Source: Russula earlei (taxonomy: Eukaryota > Basidiomycota > Agaricomycetes > Russulales > Russulaceae). From it: a stretch of 64,000 nt of DNA. The notes under the pieces are model-generated. The model was not told the DNA's origin, ran no database searches, and saw nothing but the letters and a program-made list of their open reading frames with translations. The stretch covers positions 62,001-126,000 of the forward strand of contig JAGFNK010000089.1 of the NCBI GenBank assembly GCA_025769875.1. Direction: 5' to 3'. The position numbers were made by a program, and so were the translations under genes. Of the stretch, positions 22,514 to 33,627 are shown one piece after another (positions within the stretch are counted from its first letter, which is position 1; every line of letters begins with the position of its first letter).

Positions 22514-22993
22514 GGATGACTTTATAGAGGCCTGGAGTACATTTTAGTTGAATTTTAATTGTATCTGCCACATCTTTTCATACATATCATTATTTATCAG
22601 CTGAGGGGGACACTTCGAGGTATGTTACCCTGGTGACGGGCATGTTACAGAATGGGGTGAGTGGTGTCCAGTTGAAGCGGCCCTCTTTTCGTCTCTATTC
22701 TATGTGTTTTTGTTCAATAGCGGATCACACGACCGGCAGAGAACTAGTAGTGGATAAGCTTGCAGTCAACTGCAATATCGCCGCCGTCCGAACCTCAGTT
22801 CGATAATATTTACGCTGTGGCAGATAGCAAACTGAGGGCACTCCGAACTCGGCCACGAGTACTATACCTGTTTTTGTCCATTCAAAGGTATGTAACAAGG
22901 AGGAACATGCATGCAAGGTTCATATCTGAACGAAGGGGGTCCTGGGTGAGTTTCATCCTCTTTAGTGTTGGTGGGGGTTGGGGTCCCCTCATG
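22514..22993. other. Intergenic region
   Basis: AT-richer sequence after the E2 stop, with no conserved coding segment before the eIF3g fragment. Confidence 0.4.
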
Positions 22994-23533
22994 GATGACG
23001 AGAGTACTAGTGAGGAAGGTCGTTTGTAGGATTTGCAAGGAGGACCATCTTACGGCTAAATGTCCTTACAAGGACTCGCTTGCTGAATGGATACCATTGG
23101 TACGTCGTGAAAATGCCTGACCAGCCAAGGTGACCTCACAGATCATCCAACAGAAACGCCTCCGTTGGCCGATTCTGATGCCGACGCACCTGCACCCACG
23201 GCTGCTCCAGCAGCGGGCGGTCCAAGCAAATACGTCCCACCCTCGATGCGCAACCGCGGTCCTGGTGAATCCATGTCGCGTCCGGGTGGCTCGCGTGACG
23301 ACCTGCCAACCTTACGGGCGGGTATCTCGGAGGACACGCAGGAGAACGACTTACGTGAGCCGTTTGGCTCATTCGGACGTGTCGCGCGCGTCTACGTCGG
23401 TCGTGATCGGGATACGACTGGGCGTGATTACGACAGCTTGATTCTGAACGTACAGTGGTCCCGTACGTGACGCTATTGTGGCTTTCCCTTGTCCTCTCAA
23501 CATTGCGTGTGCAGAGCCTCGGGAACAAAAATG
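22994..23533 (+). pseudogene. eIF3g (TIF35) fragment with a gap in its RRM
   Basis: The frame VRKVVCRICKEDHLTAKCPY (CCHC-type zinc knuckle of eIF3g) starts near 23007. After an intron it continues with GGPSKYVPPSMRNRGPGESM and DDLPTLRAGISEDTQENDL, then FGSFGRVARVYVGRDRD. The central RRM segment, including the RNP1 motif (normally GKGFAFV), is missing: the text jumps straight to DYDSLILNVQWS and, after a last intron, PREQK and TGA (23531-23533). The usual N-terminal half of eIF3g is absent upstream. eIF3g is an RNA-binding subunit of translation initiation factor 3. Introns are retained, so this is a truncated segmental copy rather than a processed one. Confidence 0.75.
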
Positions 23534-23935
23534 ACCGCCTTTACGTACCTTTCTGTACCATGTTGATACCGCGACACCTCAGGCTTTGCTGTTCACATGT
23601 GGGCCTACGCAATGTTTTGCCATAATATTCTCTGATCTCTTGCGTGCGGGGTTTGTGTGCATCACTGGCAGTCGATTGGTGTCTGCAGAGGCTCCACTTG
23701 GTTTCATGACAGGTGAGGGTACGCGGCGGTAACACCACCTCTCTGGAGTCGTCGGGACCTGCATCGCGGGTCGTTGCTCTGGAATGAGCAGCCACGGGAT
23801 GGACGGCAGTCACCGATTTTTGTTCAATTGTGCAATTGGGGACGATGTGTCAAGTGCTGCGCTATACCTACACGGAAAATAGAACCAAGCGCAAAGTAAA
23901 GATGACATCATGACCTCCTCTCAGACTCATCCATC
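23534..23935. other. Intergenic region
   Basis: No supported gene; presumably contains the promoter of the Crinkler/RHS-like gene. Confidence 0.4.
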
Positions 23936-26078
23936 ATGTCAGCCTCTAAGCGAGCCTCAAACCGAGAAGAGCTTACCAAGATCAATGCTGGTAGGCTCTC
24001 TCTATGCACTATTCTGGGCATCTTTCAACTTGTTTGTTTCCGTAGATCCCAACAACTGGACGTGGAACCCTGGCCGTTGGGGTACAGCCTCCGAAGAGTG
24101 GAAGGCCTTCGCAGCCAGGGCGCGGGAATCCGAACCCATGGCTGAAACCTTCGATCTGGGCGATCTTGCAGATCCGCACAACACAACTGCGCTCGTTCGC
24201 GAGTGCTACCGAGAGGCAGAGAAAGTCGTTTGGCTTCAAGCTGTCAGATCCCCCAACCGAGGGATCATTTTTACTGGTCAACCTGGGATCGGTAAGCGCT
24301 CATTTCTTCAGTCGTTGCTGTGCGAAGCAGAAACGGTTTCTCTAGGTAAAACACTCTTCCTCTGGTACCTTCTTATCCGCCTCTTGCAGGAAAATCAAAA
24401 CATCTTGTTCGTCGTTGATGGGCTCGAAGCAATCCTCTTTTATTTTGGTGACATCTATGTACTTTTGGGCCCTCTATATCGACAAGACCTTCCCAAAAAT
24501 GTCAAAAATGGGTTTTTATGGCTTCTTTTTGATACTCCTAGCCCATCCTCTTCCGTCCCACTGGTGGTGAATTCCCCAGTATGTTTCCCGATTCAGACCC
24601 CTTCTCCGAACCCCGCACATTACTCTACTTGGCGCAAGAAGTCGGAGGCCACTTTACACCGCCTTGCCGATCTGGTCTATTGAAGAACTGAGGAAGGGGG
24701 TACGACATTTTTCGACATCTATTGTTCCTCAGAAATACCAACTTTCCTGTTTCTCAGATTAGAACTAGATCGCGAGTTCGAAGATTTCAAAGCTCGCTTG
24801 GAGCAATACTTGAAGTCGTGGCATGATAACTTCCCATCCGCCCGTCCAACCGATGCAGATCCGATTTCCTTTCACTTCGCACATATCAGATCACTCCATG
24901 GGGACAACCCGCCGGAGCTCGAGAAGGCGATCGATGATATCCTGAACAACACCGTCACGTATTTCGGATACGTCGCCCGGGATATCTTCCGAGCGGTTCT
25001 CTCGGACTTTCAGGACATCTATGAGGACAGCATGTCCGCACTCACCAAGTCACCTGAGGATTTCGGGGAGATGCTGCGTCTGATCGTGGATAGTGAGAAC
25101 CTCTCAATGAACCAACCTTCCCATCGCGCCATTGTCATCGAATCTCGTCGCGAGATTGGGCGCACGGTGAGTTGGGACATTGACTTTAGGTCGGACTGGA
25201 TGGCGAGCGCGGCGATGCTCAAATTCCAGGAGTATGCGGATGACGGTGTGCGCAAGCTCATCTCGGATTTTGCGGCTATTCCCCAAGGGGCAACATTTGC
25301 ATCATGGCTTTTCGAGGCCTACGCCCATAGGGCGATCGTGGACGGTGTCAATGGTCTGCGACTGAGGAGGATCGCGTTTCATCCTCCCAAGGTTGTATTC
25401 GAGCCGGCCGAGTCGTCGCAGTCGTCATCCCCCCCTCCTTGGTTGGTGGTCGAACAAGAGGAGTTCTCCGTCTTGCCGAATGCCTCGCCCAATATGTACT
25501 ACGGACCTTCTGCCCCCAATTTTCCTCTTATCGACGCGTTCATCGTTACGCATGACGACGACCAGATCACTACGCATCTCTGGCTCTTGCAAATTACCAC
25601 TTCGAAGAAGCATAGGGGTTCGCGAAAGGGCTATGAGAAGATTCGTAAGATCATTGATACCCTCCGCCTCTCACAGCCTAAGGACACCAATGTGGACTGT
25701 CAAGTGACGCCGCGTCTCACAGCTACGCGGCCAAGTTCTGGCTCACCAGACTCGTCACCACAGTCGAAGAGGCAAAAAATGGATGCTGCGTTATCATCAG
25801 CGAAGAAGGATTCTGACTCGGAGAATAATGTCAAGGTTCACTTTGTGCTCGTCTGTCCTCAAAACCCTCCTGGCTCGGAGAAGAAATACGAATGGGTTTT
25901 ACCGGAAGGTTGGAAAGACGACGACGGTGGAGACGGGTATCTGTTGGAGATTCCACTTGAGGTGTGTGTCCTGGCTTTTTCTGGTTTCACCCTTGCTCAC
26001 ATCTGCTATCCCTAGTTACGTACTCAGCATTTGATGCGTGCTGTTGCAGAGCGCTGGATTGGAGATAGAAAACGTTGA
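23936..26078 (+). CDS. Crinkler/RHS-like P-loop protein, with a frame break
   Basis: Exon 1 (23936-23990, MSASKRASNREELTKINA) splices to DPNNWTWNPGRW. The P-loop GQPGIGKT is split by an intron between Gly and Lys, within RGIIFTGQPGIG and KTLFLWYLLIRLLQ. NILFVVDG and AILFYFGDIYV follow. The later part is a 1.2-kb segment (RLEQYLKSWHDNF to YLLEIPLE) and a last exon ending RWIGDRKR with TGA at 26076-26078. The family combines an NTPase module with a variable C-terminal part; related proteins include Crinkler effectors and retrotransposon-hot-spot proteins. Near 24620-24670 the frame changes: upstream reads AHYSTWRKK, while the conserved-looking PIWSIEELRKG that joins the next exon is in another frame, so one base seems gained or lost. 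Function in fungi is largely unknown. Confidence 0.65.
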
Positions 26079-26523
26079 GGTACGAGGACTTCAATTGGTC
26101 GAACCGCCAGCGTGAAGTTCAACATGATGTTTCACAGGAGTGGGTCATCTGCGCTGCGAGAACAATCAGTGTACGAGGTCTTACCGATGAATGATAGATA
26201 GATAGCGAACTGTCTAGCCGTACTCGCTGGTATCCACTAGTAGCCACTCTGCCCATTCACTTTATATTTCAAGGTCATGACCGAACACTGAGACCTTCTT
26301 AGCCTTGAGTTAGAGGAATCAGCGGATTTGACTGACCACGTGGATTGCCAACGCGTGGCCAATTGATTGATGTGAGAGCCTTTCTTCTTTCACTAGTGAT
26401 CCACCACCAGTCCTATCATCTTTTGCGCGCAAGCGCGCCTACCATCATTCTCTCTCCGTAACGATATACTTCCCTTCTTTACCTTTCCACCTTCCCATTT
26501 TATTATAAAGATCACGAGCGGCG
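26079..26523. promoter_or_regulatory. Intergenic region and STRAP promoter
   Basis: No gene. Just before the STRAP start is a pyrimidine-rich stretch (about 26440-26500) followed by a TATA-like attataaag near 26503-26511, typical of fungal promoters. Confidence 0.4.
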
Positions 26524-27756
26524 ATGTCGGCCCCGCAAAGAGCTGTGCCGCTCGTGGCGCCAGGTCACACGCGCCCAGTCACCCACCTCTCTTTTTCACC
26601 TCTTTTGGATGATGGCACGTACCTGCTTATATCTAGCTGCAAGGATGGAAACCCCATGTTACGCGAATGGACCGGGGATTGGATCGGCACCTTCGTCGGA
26701 CATAAAGGCGCCGTTTGGAGCACCAAGCTCAGTCGTGATGGCTCTCGCGCGGCCTCTGGCAGCGCAGATTTTACGGCGTACGTCTCTCCATCGTATTTAT
26801 GTACGAACTGAAGGTGTGCGGTCAGACTCACGCCCCAGCTCTGCCCTTTTCTTTTGCAGTAAAATCTGGGATACGTATAGCGGGCAGATGCTTCACTCAT
26901 TCCCGCACAATCACATCGTTCGCAGCGTCGCGATCTCCCCTGATCCGTTGGCCGGGCGCCTGCTGACTGGCGGACAAGAAAAGAAGGTCCGAATCTTCGA
27001 TATGGGGAAAACGGATGCGGAGCCCGATGTTTTATCCGAGGGCGGTGGACAATCGCATGACGGCACAGTCAAGAGCGTCGTGTGGCTCGATGAGAATATC
27101 GGCGTGAGTGCGGGAGACGACGGGTTTGTCAAGTGAGCGTTCCTCCCTCCTGATGGTTTTTTTTTGATAGGCTGATCCGCGTGATGAGGTGGTGGGATGC
27201 ACGCGCGCGCCAAGTCACTAAAAAGATTTTTTTTGACAACCCGATCACCTCGATGGAACTCTCCTCACAAACACAGCGACTCGTCGTGACGTCTGGAAAG
27301 ACTGTTAACTTCATTCCCGCACAACCCGCCGAGACGCGCACGCCGACTCACAGCGTCAAGATGCCATACACTCCGTCGTCCGCGTCGGTTCACCCAATTC
27401 TCCAAGATCGTTTCGTCACCGGGAGCACCAGTGACGAATGGGTGCGCGTCCACCGGATCAACGGCGAGGAATTGGAGGTGCTCAAGGGTCATCATGGACC
27501 TGTTCACTGCGTCGAGTACAGCCCGGACGGAGAGGTATATGCCAGTGGAAGCGGTGAGTGCAATGATGCCCATCTCGTTCGCTTTTGACTGAGGAAATTT
27601 TCATTCTCTGATCCATCAGAGGACGGTATGTTGGTCGTCCTCTTTGATTTGATCAACTTGTGCTCACTCATAGTCACAGGCACCATCCGACTGTGGCAGA
27701 CCACGCCAGGGAAGACCTACGGCCTCTGGCAAGGAGCTACCTCTGACGGAGGCTAG
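26524..27756 (+). CDS. STRAP: STRAP / UNRIP WD40-repeat protein
   Basis: Exons 26524-26777, 26860-27132, 27171-27553, 27620-27625 and 27680-27756 total 993 bases and code for 330 residues. Seven WD-type blades are visible: GHTRPVTHLSFSP, GHKGAVWSTKLSRDGSRAAS, AKIWDTYSGQMLHSF, HIVRSVAISPDPLAGRLLTG, GTVKSVVWLDENIGVSAGDD, MRWWDARARQVTKKI, and GHHGPVHCVEYSPDGEVYAS with GSEDGTIRLW. This is serine/threonine kinase receptor-associated protein, a scaffold linked to the SMN complex and mRNA regulation. Exon 4 is six bases (AGGACG) and completes the GSEDG motif. The length matches the family. Confidence 0.93.
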
Positions 27757-29650
27757 GGAAACAAAAATATTCATGTCGTGCATATCGTGATTAATATCAC
27801 CATACCTTGCCTTTATATCTATTCCTGATGTAACTGGACCCAATTCGATTGCTCATGAGGCGCGAGGTAATAATGAACCAATTAGGGATCGGACACCGGT
27901 TTGTCTAGGCTGCAGCTAGAATCATCGGGAAGGTGTTTATAAAGTTCAGTCCTTTCTACCCGTCACTCCAGCGACACTTTCTGTCAGATTGTGGGCACAA
28001 AAGTGGGTAGTTGTCCCTGAGTCCAAGTTGCACGTTCATATGGGGTACAACTGTCGTTGGTTTTTCTGGGCCTTGCGTAGACCCACCTGTAAGCTCAGAA
28101 TCCACTCTGTGAAAATGTCCTACCACTTGCTGTATGTATCATACCAGCAGGGCTTTTTTAAATTCCAATTCATATACAGCTTGAGACTAGCATCAAGCTG
28201 CAGTCTCTCTTCTGTTTTCATTACAGGAGAAATCTATGGTAGCTGATTAGGGCCTATAGAGTGGGTATGAAGTACAGGTATGCGGCGGGACGACGTGAGA
28301 CTCGCGGGCCTCAGCCCGGGTCGAAGGCCTCAACGGCTTGAAGCATGTTTTTATCACCTTCACAGGGGTACCTTGCCACCTTACGAGGGTCAACAGGGAG
28401 CGGTCGAGGGAGCTTCCGGGGAGGGCTGAGCTGCCCGGCTGCCAGTGCGTGGGCGTGCGAAGCGGGCACATTGTGGGCAAGCGACCGTTTGCGGGGTTTG
28501 ACACCCGGAGTTTGGGGGCCACCTGGTGGACTTGCGAGTATCGAGTCGGGCCGTGTAGGAGCCGTCGAAAGCGTGTGCTGTGATGAGATGAGATGAGATG
28601 AGATGAGATGAGGGGCCGCGAAAGCGTGACGGGCGAGTGCTGCTTGGTCGTTGGCCCCTTTGACGACCGAACAGGAACCAGTGCAGAATCCGGCAGGCGT
28701 GGGAATCGTTCCCGCAGGGTTTGCGATTTTACATTGTAATGGATGATGAGAGGATGGTGGCTTGGCTTGGCCGGTTGGCTCGTCGTTGAGGTGTTCGTCT
28801 GCACGCGCGACCAGTGAAGGCGCGAGAGCGGGAGCGCCAACAGAAAGTGGTGCCTTAGACTGTTCTGGACCCGGTCCGGTCGGCAGCTAACACAAGTGCC
28901 CCAATTTTAACGAGTTTGTGCGAACGTGTTTCGGAGCGGTGCAACACGCATCTCGTCTTTGTCTTTTGTCCACCACCACCCACCAGCGAACTAACGTGAT
29001 CCGTCCATGACGACTTCTTCCACATGATCCTGGACATGGCACAATCCCATTGCATCGACGGTATGAGCATTATTGCCGTTTTCAGCACAGTTGGGGGAGC
29101 CTGAAAAAACACAAATTCGGCGCAAAATCCCCCCTCAACGTCCAAGGCAAGCATCTCCTTCAATTCTGCACCAATTTCAATAGAATCTACATCCCCTGAA
29201 TCTGCTCAATGAGGGCTAGGAATCCCACCCTTTTTGTGGGATTTGAACAAGATTTGATGAAGCTGGACGCAGGCAGCCTGCACATCTGTATGAGACAAAT
29301 TACAACTTAAAATCATGGTCTATCTTTCTATATCCCCCCTCGAATTGCACCCATGGGCTGTGTTGAGATGGCCCCATAGCGTTTTGACCCAAGAGCCATT
29401 GTGTGCAATGTTATTCTCCTTGACTCGTGCGACGCGGCACCCCATCGTGGCCTCCTCACTTCAGCACCGTCTGCCTCAGTGCTGTCCGCTGTATCGCCAG
29501 CATCACCAACAGTACCAACCACCACTGTCACCTCAACTTCTCCTGCCCCAGCCGTCTTAATGTTGCTAAGCTGTGAAAAAAGGTTCCAGCGAGCCCAAAT
29601 AGGCCCGTTTTTTTTCGAGCAAGCGACGACCGCGACGCGTACGTTTTCCA
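27757..29650. other. Gene-poor region before the repeat block
   Basis: No gene is recognised. Minus-strand frames at 28247-28840 and 28855-29163 are Ser/Pro-rich or featureless. The region includes a (gatga)n run. Confidence 0.4.
28582..28612. repeat. Pentanucleotide microsatellite (gatga)n
   Basis: About six tandem copies of gatga, matching the shorter run near 18 kb. Confidence 0.9.
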
Positions 29651-29681
29651 ACCACTTTCGTGTCTCCCTTTCCCTCCCACC

Positions 29682-32600
29682 GTGTCTTCATCTCCTCCAC
29701 GTCCTGGACACTTCCCCTTCGACTGGCCAGTTCCCTCAAGTACCCAATGGCCCCCGTTCCCCTTCATGTGGGGCTTCCCTCAATTCCTCACTGCCCAGAA
29801 TGACGATCCATGGACGGCCATGTGGCGACGGTGCAGACACCGTGACGACGGCTCGTTTGCCAAGGTGCGCACCCCTACTTCTATTTCATGCTTTGCTAAC
29901 ATTGTAAACATTTCTCGCCTTGGCGCGAAAATCTTTCCCCGTCAACAGGCCGAGCGGCGCCCATGCGCGTTTCTTTTTGGGTTCGTTTCTTTCATGTTCC
30001 CTTCTCCTGTGCTTCCCAGCTAACTGATGATGGCTCCCTAGGTCCTCCCCTTTCCCCAAACATTACGATGACAGCGAGAGGGGGTTACACGGATGTGTGG
30101 GTTTCTCGCTTTTCCCGCTGCCGTCCCCAGCCCTGCCTGCCTCGCCCACCGTTCCTCCTCCTCCCTCAATCATCACTTCAGTCTCGTTTGCCATCGCCGC
30201 CTTAGCCTCAGTCTCACCAACCGTCATCTCAGTCTCGTCAGCCCCGTCCGCCGCCACAGTAGCCTCAGTCGTGCCAGCCAGCCGACTTAGCGTCAGCGGT
30301 CCCTGTCTTCGTCTCCACCGTCTCACCCGCCACCGCCGTGCCCTCAGTCGTCGCCTCCGCTCCGTCCGCCTCCGCCGTCGCACCAGCTCAGTCAGCCGCC
30401 ACAACCGCGCCCCTAGTCCTGCCAACCGCCTCCGTTGCCCCCACCGTTCTATCCCCGCCGTCTGCCGTCGCCCCCGCGTCGCCCACTGCCGTCTCCCCTC
30501 CCGACACCGCACCCTCCGTTGTCGCCCCCTGCTCCGTCCGTCTCCGCCCCCGCCCCCTCGGTCTCACCAACAGCCCCAGCGCTAGCCGCGTTAGTAGTAG
30601 TCTCGCGCGACACCAGCACCGCAGCACCGTCGCCACCCCTCGCCACCAGCACCGCCCAAGAAGACCCCGGCCACGAACTTAGCAACGACACCCCACGGAA
30701 GGAGCGGCAGCCGCCACCACGCCGTCGTCACAGGAGGAGCCGCCGACGCCAACAGCACACAGCATGTCGCCTCCCACATCGCCTCCCCGCCCGTTCACGC
30801 GCTCTCGCCCACGTCTGCTGCCGACACCTGCAGTGGCGACGACCCCGCCGCCGCCGCAAGATGACAAACGCCACCCCCGCGCAAGCCGCCCCACGCATCC
30901 TCCACCTCCACGTCCGCCGCTAATCTCGCTACCGCCTTTGTCCCCGTCTCCCACGACCCTCTCCCTCTGTCGCTTCTTCCGTTGTCACTCGCCACCTCAT
31001 GCAGATTCCCAACCACTACTATGACTGGGATCTCGAAGGCTTTGCGGCTGCCTCGTCAAGGTTCTGTATGCGCGACCAGGAAGACGCTTTCGAGTATCAC
31101 AGCCTTTTCAGAGCATTATGCGGTCCCCTCGTGCCACCTATCCCACGAAGAGTATGACGAGCTGTTCTGGTTCGGACTCCACCCGGATGATCGCAAGACG
31201 ATCTCACGACGACTCGGCCCCTGGCGCATGGATGAGCGACGAAGAATGTATTATTATCACCGAGAGGTGTTCGATACCGTGGTCGACATCTTCTCTCAAA
31301 GACCCTTGCGACATCCGCTGGGAACGCCAACTGTGCTCTTTCGACGAAGACGAAGACAATTACATCTATCCCACGTCCCACACCAGCTCCCGCCTTCGCC
31401 CCTGCGTCGCCCGTCATCGCCTTCACGTCGCCCGCTCCCATCGTCCCTGCGGTTCCCACCTTTTCCGCTGTTCCCGTCACTTCGTTCACCGCCGCCATCT
31501 TCGAATCGCCAGCCGTCATCGCTTCGGCCCCACCTGCCCTCGCCGTCCCAGCATCGCCCGCCTTCGCCATCGCGGCCACCTCGTCTGCCCCCGCCGCCGT
31601 AGCCTCAGCCGCGACATCGCCTATCGCCACCGTCCCCGTCTCTGGCCAGCCAGCTCCCCGCGCCCTCAGTGTCGCCTGCTGCGGCCACTGTCTTAGCTCC
31701 ATGCACAACCACCATCTCAGCCTCGCCCACCGACGTTTTAGTGCCCGCCCGCCACTTCAGCCCTCGCAGTCTCGTCAGCCACCCCCACCTTAGTCTCGTC
31801 CGCAGCTGCCGCCGCCCCAGTCGTCTCAGTATCACCCGCCGCCCCCGTCGCTCCCACTGTACCCGTCTCTGCGGTCTCAACCCTACCCGTCTCGACCTCA
31901 GTCTCGTCTGTACCTGTCTCAGCTCCAGCCCCATTAGCCCCAGCAGCAGCAGCAGTCGCCTCAGTCTCGTCACCCGCCCCTGTCTTCGTCTCGTCCGTCT
32001 CTGCCATGCCTTCAGCCCCAGCCGTCTCAGTCTCAGCCGCCACCACCGTGCCCCCAGTTTTGCCAGCCGCCTCCGCCGCCCCTGCAGCTCCAGTCTTGCG
32101 CCCTGCCGCCCCCGTAGCCATAGCCTCGCCCACCGACGTCTTAGCTTCGCCCGCCGCCTCAGACCCAGCTCAGTCAGCCGCCGCCACCACGCCCTCAGCC
32201 TCGTTCGTCGCCTCGTCCGCCGCCGTTCCGAGCCTAGTCCCAGCCACCGCTCTGTTCCCGCCGTCTGCCGTCGCCCCTGCGCCGCCCCCTGCCGCCGTGC
32301 CCTCTGTCATCACCTCCGCTCTGTCAGTCACCGACGTCGCAGCACAAGCGTCCGCCGCAGCCGCTCTCGTCTTAGCCTCGTCCGCTGCCCCCTCAGGCTC
32401 ACCCGCCGTATCCTTAGCCACGCCCTCCGTCGTCTCCACTCTCTCGTCCCCAGCCCGTTCCTCCCTCGAGCCTCGCGGCCCCCGGCATCGACACGCTGAT
32501 GCACGTCCTCCTTCCCCTCGCGGGTCCCGAGGGATTCGACCCCGACGCACAGGAGCAGCTCCCGGAGGCACTGCAATTCCTCCTGCTGGCCAAGCAGCGC

Positions 32601-32702
32601 GAGCCAGACGCCATGTTATGGCTCACCCACATGGAGATGTTGCTCTTGCTATCACTTGCGAGTGTACTTCTCATTGTAGTTATTTATAATACAAATCCTT
32701 AG
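29682..32702 (+). mobile_element. Ser/Pro/Ala-rich retroelement-like unit, longest copy
   Basis: It starts with SSSPPRPGHFPFDWPVPSST, then QNDDPWTAMWRRCRH and FAK before a GTGCGC donor. The first codon is GTG in a Kozak-like context (accgtgtct), possibly a decayed ATG. A long low-complexity Pro/Ser/Ala part follows, then a gag-like domain (listed separately), more Ser/Ala/Pro, and a distinct end: LMHVLLPLAGPEGFDPDAQE, WLTHMEMLLLLSLASVLLIV and a stop at 32700-32702. The frame shifts repeatedly, so no single protein is intact. Short fragments of the same family lie at 33.6, 56.5, 58.0 and 60.4 kb and, inverted, at 18.4 kb. Confidence 0.6.
30994..31370 (+). pseudogene. Gag-like domain fragment
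   Basis: The text HLMQIPNHYYDWDLEGFAAA, SSRFCMRDQEDAFEYHSLFR, then (another frame) EEYDELFWFGLHPDDRKTIS, RRLGPWRMDERRRMYYYHRE, VFDTVVDIFS, and in a third frame DIRWERQLCSFDEDEDNYIY. The pattern resembles gag-like capsid regions of basidiomycete LTR elements (an F-W-x-G-hydrophobic-H-P-D-D-R core). At least two frame changes interrupt it, near 31141 and 31310. Confidence 0.5.
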
Positions 32703-32787
32703 CTACCTTCTGCAATAAATATTTCCCTTTCCCCTCTATCTCTGACTGCCTCAAGATGTACGTACATCAGAGGCCATCTAACAACTG

Positions 32788-33577
32788 TCATGATTGCTGA
32801 ACAGACTTGTCCAGCATATCCTGCATTTCATCCTCATTGACCTCCTCATTCCATCCATCACTATCTGTAACCACATAAAATGTTCCTCTAACATAGCTTG
32901 TTATGTGATCTGTCACAGTGCATTCTCTGGTTTTTCCATTCTTGGGATCTTGGTAGCAAGAATTGTTCACCAACATGTTCCCCAAAAGTTTCTTTTGATT
33001 GAGTTGCTGGGAAGAAAGCAGACACCACATGAGGTGGAAGTCGTGGAGCTGCATTTGAATTTGACTCAAGTGGCAACTTCATGTTTGCCATGAGTTGTTC
33101 AGTACTGCCTTGACATTAATGTGTAGAAAATATGTTAGTACACTAAATACGCACGAGAGCCGTCGAGATTCATTCATGATATGGGATTGATCAGCTTCAG
33201 ATAGCTTCACAAGATCTTGGTCAATAACAACCTGAATGGCAGCTGCACATGCAAAAATTATCAGATAGCAACTATGGGAAGATACATGATTGAGAAGGGC
33301 ATCACAACAACAAGTTGAGAACACACTCTTCAGGAGCTCTTGACTCAATTTTGCAAGCCTTGTCTACAGCAGAGAAGAACCTTGCCCTTGCAGCCTCATC
33401 CCCCTGGGATGGCCGATAGAACTCTGAGTGGTGTTTCCAATTCTCAACTGCCTCTTTGTAAAGTTGAGATTTGTTAGGCAGAATTCGAATGCATTGAGAG
33501 CAAGTTTCCATGAGAATGTAGTACTTTGTCATTGCCTCTGTGAGGCGTAGAACCTCTGGATTAGTTGAAGTTGACAT
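32788..33577 (-). CDS. P1 repeat-unit gene, copy 1 (unknown function)
   Basis: The minus-strand start MSTSTNPEVLRLTEAMTKYY (ATG 33577; an upstream in-frame ATG is at 33604) leads to METCSQCIRILPNKSQLYKE, FYRPSQGDEAARARFFSAVD, then after an intron AIQVVIDQDLVKLSEADQSH and IMNESRRLS. A second intron, with a branch-like gtactaac, leads to TEQLMANMKLPLESNSNA, RLPPHVVSAFFPATQSKETF, GEHVGEQF, and an acidic C-terminus EEVNEDEMQDMLDKSVQQS. In this copy the GEQF junction has extra bases (gcaag at about 32957), which shifts the frame relative to copies 2 and 3. No domain is recognised. Confidence 0.5.
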
Positions 33578-33627
33578 GGATGTTGTGGCCAAGTTTTGAC
33601 GCAACCGCGTGCCAATTGTGCGCCTAT

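Noticed and set aside
17991..28612. (gatga)n runs as a CRISPR-like or regulatory array
   Set aside because: Plain pentanucleotide microsatellites without spacers.
30063..31016. Antisense ORFs rich in Gly, Ala and Arg
   Set aside because: Open only because the opposite strand is GC-rich low-complexity sequence; no start context or domain.
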